Assembly: GCA_032433765.1 (NCBI GenBank)
Contig: JAVIAB010000139.1
Span: 45,261,690 to 45,325,689 of the forward strand
Length of the DNA: 64,000 bases
DNA from: Megaustenia siamemsis
Lineage: Eukaryota > Mollusca > Gastropoda > Stylommatophora > Ariophantidae
Reading direction: 5' to 3'
Part shown: piece by piece, positions 57,520 to 64,000 of the stretch
Layout: each line of letters starts with the position of its first letter
Position numbering within the stretch: the first letter of the stretch is position 1
Notes under the pieces: generated by a model
The model's database searches: none
Told to the model about the DNA's origin: nothing
The model's input: the letters and a program-made list of their open reading frames with translations, nothing else
Position numbers and translations under genes: made by a program

Positions 57520-58164
57520 AAAACGAGAACAACACCAAGGAACAACGAAACACAGATAAACTCTACTACATCTAGGAAGAGCGGGACAGACAAATAAAGG
57601 AGAAATAAACTAATGGATAAAAGATGAAATTATGAAACGAGAAAAAAAGAGATGTGCTACATATCGGAGGGTAAAATGAGATAATATGTGAAAATATATA
57701 AGCTAAAATATATATATAATGAAAGCGAGACTTAACTTGGCAAGATCCAACATCTCCCAGCGAGATAGACTGTCAAATGTTAATCAAATGGGACGCAGAA
57801 GGAGAGAAGAAAGGAGGAGGTTTTTTTTGGGGTAATTAGTCACGTGATTACACGGTAGGTCAGACGAGATAACAAGGTAGTAGAATTAGGTGTGAAACAG
57901 TCAAGCATGATACAGTGTATTCCGGTGGTGAACGTCCAAAATAGGAGCAGGAGAGGGAAGAAGAGAGAGGGAGGAAACGGAAGGGAGATGAAAGTGAAAG
58001 AAGGGGCGGGGGAAGCGGGGAAAAAGAGAAAGGTGTTACCAGTGAGAAAGGGATACATTCATGCCCCGTGGGCTGAGGCAAACCATACAGGTGATCAGAC
58101 GATTCTCTAAGTGAATCGGCTGCGACTGTCAGAAGAACATGACAACAGGCCAGGAACGTGACAT

Positions 58165-58564
58165 TCGCCTTACCCTGATGGTCCTTAAGGTTGAGGTGGC
58201 ATGCTTTTGGTGTGCCTGATTCTGATGTGTGCAGGCACAACAAAAGCATGCCACCGTCTCGAGTGATGTCATACAAGTGTTCCCGGGATTTTCCTAAGAG
58301 ACGGTGTCCTGATTCACCTATGAAGGTCAACTCACATCGTTTATATATGATGGCGTAGATAACTTTGCGCGATGTACAAGGGAATCCTTCTTTCATCTCA
58401 TTTGTACCATTAGAGAATGGAGCCGTATCTGTCCGGAGGACGTTGTTGCAAAGTTTTACAAAGATTGCGATTGCAACGTATAGTCTCCCGATGGTTGTGG
58501 GGAGAGGTAGGAAGGCAGCTCCTGACAAGCATGTCACTGAGGTTGAGATCACGTTTAGAGGCAA
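58165..58564 (-). pseudogene. GIY-YIG endonuclease domain of a Penelope-like element
   Basis: The minus-strand frame (57,860-58,564) contains FPCTSRKVIYAIIYKRCELT, then FIGESGHRLLGKSREHLYD. VIY and FIG stand for the GIY and YIG motifs, and the following R...REHL block carries the expected Arg and His. CHLNLKDHQGKANVTFLACC resembles the HFN...H segment. In Penelope-like elements this nuclease nicks the target for reverse transcription. The N-terminal side is frameshifted near 58,440-58,560, and the frame after about 58,150 is probably non-coding. Confidence 0.65.
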
Positions 58565-58869
58565 CTAATTGAGGGAAAAAAAAGGGGGGGGGGGGTTTGT
58601 CCGGGAAGAGTAGACGGGTAGGGGCGTCGGAGCGGAGAATGGGAAGGTAGCGGTGAATGATTCTGATCACCGCGTAGTAGTGGGGAGGGATGGGTGAGAG
58701 CAAGTACTACACTGTCAACAGTGGGACGGATAGAGGAGGCGAGGACAGCCAGGCGAGAGATGCGGAGAACATGTTGGAAAGAACACCTTTAAACTCCTTA
58801 AAACTGAGCTCCGAGCTGCGTTTTCAGTGCATACAACATCCTCAATTTCTCTTTCACAAGGCACCTTGC

Positions 58870-59250
58870 AAGCTACCTATCTATCTATCTTTCGTTCGCC
58901 TGAAGTATTGTCTGTCTGCAATGTCGTTTCCTGTATAAATTTTACTGTCTTTTGTAATTCTTGCAGTGGCCCATATAGTTTTGTCTGTAGTGTTGTATCT
59001 ATGGGCCAATGGATTTTCCTCAGTCTACTATATTCTATGCAATCTTGAAGTACGTGTTCAGCAGTCTGGGGTGCCTGTCCACATGTACAAGTAGTTGATG
59101 TGCCAATCTTGAATTTTGTATACATGTGACTATGGAGTCGATTGTGTCCTGTTCTGAGGCGTATAATGATAACTTGTTCATATCTATTCATATTATGAAA
59201 GACATCCAGATTTGGGGCTTCTGGTCCACTGATTGATTTGATTATCTGTT
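58870..59250 (-). pseudogene. LINE family I C-terminal fragment with Cys/His knuckle
   Basis: Minus strand: NRYEQVIIIRLRTGHNRLHS followed by CTCGQAPQTAEHVLQDCIEYSR (C-x-C...H-x4-C), the usual end after RNase H in several LINE clades. Open for ~104 codons; nothing upstream is matched. Confidence 0.75.
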
Positions 59251-59439
59251 TCCTATGATGGCATGTAACCGGTGCATCTAGTTGTGTGCCTGTTGAACCT
59301 TGCGAGCTACGTACTCGTGAGAAATGTCAACCAACTACGTATCTTTACAATAATAAGTAGCAATCTCGTCTGCTTTAACGATGTCTTTGACTGGCCCCAG
59401 TTTGTGTGTGCTTGTATGTGTGTATACGTGCGTGCGTGT

Positions 59440-60375
59440 GCGTGTTTATTTATGTGTGTATTCAGCTTGTCATCACAGAGAAGGGTGTCAGGCTAAAAAT
59501 AGGCAAATCATGGATAGCAGAAGATATCAAACAGGTCTGTGGGCTTACCAATATCAACGCTGGCGAGGAGTGGATTTTTGTGCCTACGTCATTCAGAAGG
59601 ACATTCTTGTATATTGTCACACTTAACAGGAAATGTCGGGAACAGAGCGCAGTCGTGGTCAATGCGGAGGTCAACGGTCTTATCTGGGATAACACCGATG
59701 AGAAAGATGCAGTCATATATACAGACGGATCTGTAATACGAAACCAAATGAGTGCATGGGCATTTACATCACGCTCGGCAGGCTGAATAGTCAATGAAGA
59801 CAGTGGTGCATGTGTTGTGACCACAAGTAGCATGACGAGGGAGAAGATGGCGGTGACTAAGGCATTCATCTGGTTAGAGTCACAAGATTGCACTCACGCC
59901 TGTATACATGTGATTCGATGAGCATGATAAGAAAAGTGGAGGCGGGCTCTGTACGCATGCAATAGGTAGAGCCATTGCAGAAGTCAAAAATACTTAAGGT
60001 CATCTTTGTCTACGTCCCAGGACATGCGGGAGTACGGGGAAATGAAAGAGCGGACAGGTTGGCTAGCTGCGCTATTGTTGAGGACGGTCAACCAATGGAT
60101 CGGACGGATATCATCAATGCCCTCAGGGAAGTGGGAAGGACACAGGACGTCGACAACTATGAGTCCACATCACTCCTTCGGATGAAAGAGATGGGAGTTA
60201 AGATGACCAGAACCAGAAACGAGAAACTTAGTGGGCGTGTAAGAAGACTAATAAACCAACACAGGACTGAAGTCGTCAGTCGCTGGACACTGCGAGAATT
60301 GCTGAGGAGGGGATCTGAGCACCTATGGACATGTTTGGAGCGCAACGATGATGACCCGCAAATAATTAATAACTC
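59440..60375 (+). pseudogene. Retroelement RNase H with linker (copy 2), frameshifted
   Basis: The frame 59,406-59,786 holds the linker and first catalytic block (AVIYTDGSV, ~59,708-59,735). TAG-type breaks follow. The next blocks are TREKMAVTKAF (Glu, ~59,836-59,868) and DSMSMIRKVE (Asp, ~59,912-59,941). The frame 59,975-60,430 has VPGHAGVRGNERADRLAS with the His and last Asp intact. All four catalytic positions of RNase H are therefore visible but in different frames. The 3' part matches 2,101-2,548, and the RNase H lies opposite in direction to the LINE I tail next to it. Confidence 0.75.
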
Positions 60376-60429
60376 AGCTTCTCTTGGTGAAGTATTATTT
60401 TTCATAGACTTGATATGGCTGTATACCTA

Positions 60430-61645
60430 ACAATTTCATTATTAGTGTTTAGACAAGCTGTAGCAGTGATATGGACCCCAATATTTCAGTTATCCTTGAC
60501 CTCTGTTGTCACCTTTACAGCACGTACAACTTAATGCAGAAATGCTCTAACTGGCAGTTCAAAGAAAGGACATTCTTCCACCACTTTAACATGTGGCAGC
60601 CAGTGAAACGTAGCAGCCAATAAAATATGTCTGCAATGAAGGAAATTAAGTGCAAGCTTTTATATGTCATAGAAAACAAGGGGGAAGCTACCAAATAAAT
60701 AATCCATCCCTTAATTTCTTCATGAAAAACAACTACGTTAAAAACATTACCCTTATATATCTAGCATGTCTTATTCACTTGGAACGGACCGTTATTTTCT
60801 TATTGTATAAGTAGCTGAAAACTATGCATGGCGGACTCGTATTTTATGAACGATTAGTGTATTTATTGATACTACCAAATACCCGTTCATATCAGCGCAA
60901 ATATAATAAGTTCCAGAGACCGACACTCACTCGATTCCGGTTACGGTTATCAAAATTACCTTTCAAACCCTTCTCATCCTCATACCATACTGACACTAAT
61001 GACAGTTACGAGACATCACTCTTTGGGTTTAGAATTGCCGAAGCTAGGAAAAAGCATTGTCTCTCCACGTTCTCATAATCAAAGAAGCTGACTCTTGCAT
61101 TCTGAGTTGCTCCATTTCAAGATAAGAAAATGAAAAGTGGGTTTGTTTATTGTGAAGCTGTAGGAGCAGTTAAAATTTGGAGTGATTGTGGAGAAGGAAG
61201 TAGATAAATAAAATATAAATTTATCATTTGCTCCTGGTATGCCTTAATACAGCATGACAGCTTGAAACGACGAATGCAACACCGCCTTCTGTCTCAAGAA
61301 GGAACATAAATGCCAGAAAAGACAAAATTGTTAATTCCTGAATATTGATTGAAAGAAGAATATTACTTTAGGAAATAATGAAGCAGAGGGTTTGTATGGG
61401 AGGTTTAGAATTCTAGAAAGACAGATTGTGAGGTGTTCTTTGTGAATTTCTGATAGGGAAAAACGTGTCTGCTGACTACTGCAGCTAATGAACACTATCA
61501 ACAATATCCCCATTTCCATTGCAGAATATTAATGTGACTTCTCCCAAATCAACCAATTCTCACACTGACAAGAGAAACTCTGCAAATAAAGACATGAGTA
61601 TACTGATTTTCATCCAACTGATTGGTCCGCCTCTACATTTTTCAA
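60430..61645. other. No gene recognised
   Basis: AT-rich DNA. The open frame 60,824-61,078 is unrecognised. Confidence 0.45.
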
Positions 61646-61649
61646 CTCT

Positions 61650-62033
61650 TACCATATGTCAATTACTGATTCCTGGACGACATGCATCTATCAAATTCCA
61701 AGACCAAGGAGAAAAACTCGTCCAGATAACATTTTTAAAGTGGTGAGCCCAATTTGAGACTTTTGTGAAAAGTGATATGACCATTACTTCTGTTTTCTTA
61801 CTATTCAGACTGTTTTTGTTGTTGTTGTTGCTTTCTTTTACTATTATGCCTATCATTTCTTGTAGTTCATTCTCTGTCTCTGCTATTAAGATTGTGTCAT
61901 CCGCATGCTGCAAATTATTTATATTGTGACAGTTGACTTCAATTCCTTTTTTGTCTACTATTGATCTCATAATATGTTCGCTGTAAAGTGAAAGCGAATC
62001 CGGCGACAGAACACAACCTTGTCTGACTCCTTG
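61650..62033 (-). pseudogene. LINE family J RT core fragment
   Basis: Minus strand from 62,033: QGVRQGCVLSPDSLSLYSEH, then NINNLQHADDTILIAETENE (catalytic HADD box, ~61,885-61,910) and LNSKKTEVMVIS. Fingers, thumb and endonuclease are absent. Confidence 0.75.
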
Positions 62034-62189
62034 TTAAATACAATATAAGAGTATATATTTTGTAGTATAATCTGCTAAGTATGATATCTTTTCGATCAAT
62101 ATAGCTATAAATTCAGTATAAATACACCAACAAATCAAAGGTCAAGTATTTCACGAATTTTTGTTTATTTTGTTTTATGTGGTGGATTG

Positions 62190-63605
62190 ATAAGAATTCC
62201 GGTTGTTGAAGTATGTGTGTGCGTTTGTGTGCGTGTGTCTGCACTTGCGTTTACTACATATATTGTTGCTCTTCTAACAAACCATTCTCTTAAACTATCT
62301 TGAATGTTTTCTCTCTGACTCAATTTTTCCAGCTGTCTCACTCTCGTCACTCCATTCTCATTAGAAGACCCAACAAATATTATTGTCTCCTTGTGATGTT
62401 GGATATTAGATTTCTTGTTGCTTTGACTTCTTTTAGAATATCCCCATTACTCAATCTAGATACCTGTGGTATTCTAAACATTATTCTGTAAACCTCTAGA
62501 AACCCACGGTGTAGCAGGACAACTACTAAATAATATAATGGCATTAATAAAAACAGTCAAAGTGCCGTTAGAACATCGGAAGGTCTGTCAGAATGGTTTC
62601 AGGTTACAACAGGTGTAAGACAAGGATGTGTCCTATCACCACTCCTCTTCATCTTATATATGGACAAAATAAATCAGGAAACAACCAACAATAAGGAAAA
62701 ATCAAATAATAACATAGAGGTAGAAAACTACAACATCAACGAGCTACTATTCGCAGATGACCAATGCCTAATACATGAGGATGAAAACCTGCTACAACAG
62801 CATATAACATCTCTAGATAAAAGCTGCACAAACTATAGTATGAAAATGAAAACAGCAAAAACAGAGGCTATGAGAATAAACAAATTAAGACACCCATTAA
62901 ACATTAAGATCAAAGATAAAGAAATAAAACAAGTAGAGGAATTCAAGTATTTGGGCACAATGTTCACAGAAGATGGAAAACTAGACAGAGAAATTGACAT
63001 GAGAATACAAAAAGCAAATGTTATCACAGATCGACTTTCACCATTGTTAAGACATCCAAACATTTCTATGGCAGCTAAACAACAAATGATAAATAGCATT
63101 TTTATACCAACTTTGTGATATGAAAGTCAAACATTGACCCTTTCTAAATCACAATTAAGAAAGATCAATAATACATGTGAGATGCGATGCTTGAGAAAAG
63201 TAACAAATAACACAAGAAGAGATAGAATACCAAATGAAACCATAAGAAAAATGATAGGAACAAAACCCTGCCAAGAATATATAGAACAACAACAACTTAA
63301 ATAGTTTGGCCACCTGGTCAGAATGAACCCTTACCAATCACCATCAAGGGTGTTCTTCTCAAGAATGCATGGAAAAAGACCAAGAGGGAGACCCAGAAAA
63401 AAATGGATAGATGCAGTGACAGAGACATGTAACAACAAAGGAAAATCACTAATTCAGACAGTTCGAGCAGCTCAAGAACGACAAATGATATAAACCACGA
63501 CACCTTTTAGGTATCAGTGAAAAGGGAAAAGCAGATGAAGATTCTGTAAACCCACATTTCTGTAGCCTGCAACAACTTTCGTGCTATTTGTTCTGTGCTT
63601 TTTAA
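62190..63605 (-). mobile_element. LINE family B2 fragment interrupted by LINE A
   Basis: Minus strand. 63,605-63,541 reads LLQATEMWVYR and 62,494-62,190 continues with IMFRIPQVSRLSNGDILKEVKATRNLISNI ending REWFVRRATI. The two halves join across LINE A exactly where the homologous copy at 12,910-12,960 is continuous (EMWFYRRMLRIPWT). Several stops. Confidence 0.75.
62483..63552 (+). mobile_element. LINE family A, 3' fragment inside LINE B2
   Basis: TSD attctgtaaacc (12 bp) at 62,483-62,494 and 63,541-63,552. The insert, 62,495-63,540, matches the 3' half of 13,930-16,047: GVRQGCVLSPLLFILYMD, catalytic box ELLFADDQCL (~62,739-62,768), FKYLGTMF and the end gacaccttttaggtatcagt. Stops at 63,117-63,119 and 63,301-63,303, plus an indel near 63,170, inactivate it. 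Confidence 0.88.
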
Positions 63606-64000
63606 AAATTATGTATAAATATTTTGAAATCTCGCACCTCACTGAAGTTAGATCTAACACATATTTATTGTATGTTTCTGTTTCCTAAGTTCTTCCTCCC
63701 CGACATAAAGCACTTTATTGTTTTGTATTAAATGTTAATAATCTGTCACTAGAATAAATGATGAATCTTATAGCCTGGTGTGATCGTGACAGTCTTAATA
63801 GACAATGGATTTAGTGTGCGTGCGTGCTTCATGTAACAGGCTGGGGTTTTTTCTATCGTGCAGATCTAGAATAACCTGATCAGTATTTATTGACTGCCTC
63901 TAATGGAGTATTTCTTTAACAGTCTTCCCAATCAGCTACGTCCATCTCAGGAACTGTCGTGTCACATTTAAAAACGTAACTAGTACTTTCTAGTTTGATA
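63606..64000. other. No gene recognised
   Basis: AT-rich DNA to the window end. Confidence 0.45.

Larger units (their letters stand above)
57240..58703 (-). mobile_element. Penelope-like retroelement, 3' part
   Basis: Minus strand. The frame 58,410-58,703 reads YYAVIRIIHRYL, KRDLNLSDMLVRSCLP and NRETIRCNRNLCKTL-like blocks typical of the segment between RT and endonuclease. A frameshift leads to 58,165-58,400, the GIY-YIG region. A long non-coding tail with G/A-rich strand bias follows, then a hammerhead-like motif at 57,489-57,519. The RT itself is not found upstream, so the copy is 5'-truncated. Confidence 0.65.

Noticed and set aside
57860..58150. C-terminal extension of the GIY-YIG frame as protein
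   Set aside because: The Ser/Pro/Leu-rich tail follows from the strand's pyrimidine bias; the recognisable domain ends near 58,165.

Overview
This is eukaryotic, AT-rich, repeat-dense DNA from an animal. The mix of RTE/CR1-type LINEs, tRNA-derived SINEs, a Penelope-like retroelement, a Polinton/Maverick and a fragment of a carnitine acyltransferase fits a lophotrochozoan, most likely a mollusc; the species is an inference I cannot fix. I find no intact host gene. Almost everything recognisable is a transposable element, mostly decayed, nested and 5'-truncated. Many insertions can be bounded exactly because their target-site duplications (TSDs) can be read directly.

Layout. 0-4.8 kb: a chimeric retrocopy (5' end of a carnitine acyltransferase mRNA joined to a LINE 3' end, 15-bp TSD) and an RNase H fragment. 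4.8-8.8 kb: a 16-bp minisatellite with ~1.1-kb higher-order duplication; its very long ORFs on both strands are by-products of the period. 12-16 kb: three LINE insertions with TSDs of 12-14 bp, including a 2.1-kb reverse transcriptase copy. 18.86-26.13 kb: a complete-ended but internally reduced Polinton/Maverick (AGT...ACT ends, 6-bp TSD tctgta, ~1.1-kb terminal inverted repeats). It carries a packaging ATPase, an rve integrase with a chromodomain, an F54H12.2-like protein, a minor-capsid-like protein, several small ORFs and a divergent PC4-like ORF. All larger genes are broken, and no DNA polymerase B or recognisable major capsid gene is present. 26-43 kb: LINE and SINE fragments, with a LINE split by another LINE, each with its own TSD. 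43.1-46.4 kb: an almost intact endonuclease-RT LINE (14-bp TSD) with a single in-frame stop. 46-56 kb: low-complexity DNA, an unclassified dispersed repeat, SINEs and a 20-bp satellite. 56-64 kb: TA arrays, LINE tails, a Penelope-like element with a GIY-YIG region and a hammerhead-like motif, an RNase H fragment, and a LINE inserted into another LINE.

Within the Polinton the genes form a compact, mostly plus-strand cluster with spacings of a few bases, as in a small virus genome. The LINEs share 3' ends within families, so SINEs and truncated copies were probably mobilised by a few LINE machineries. The one candidate host coding segment outside mobile DNA is a possible terminal exon at 29.56-29.84 kb.
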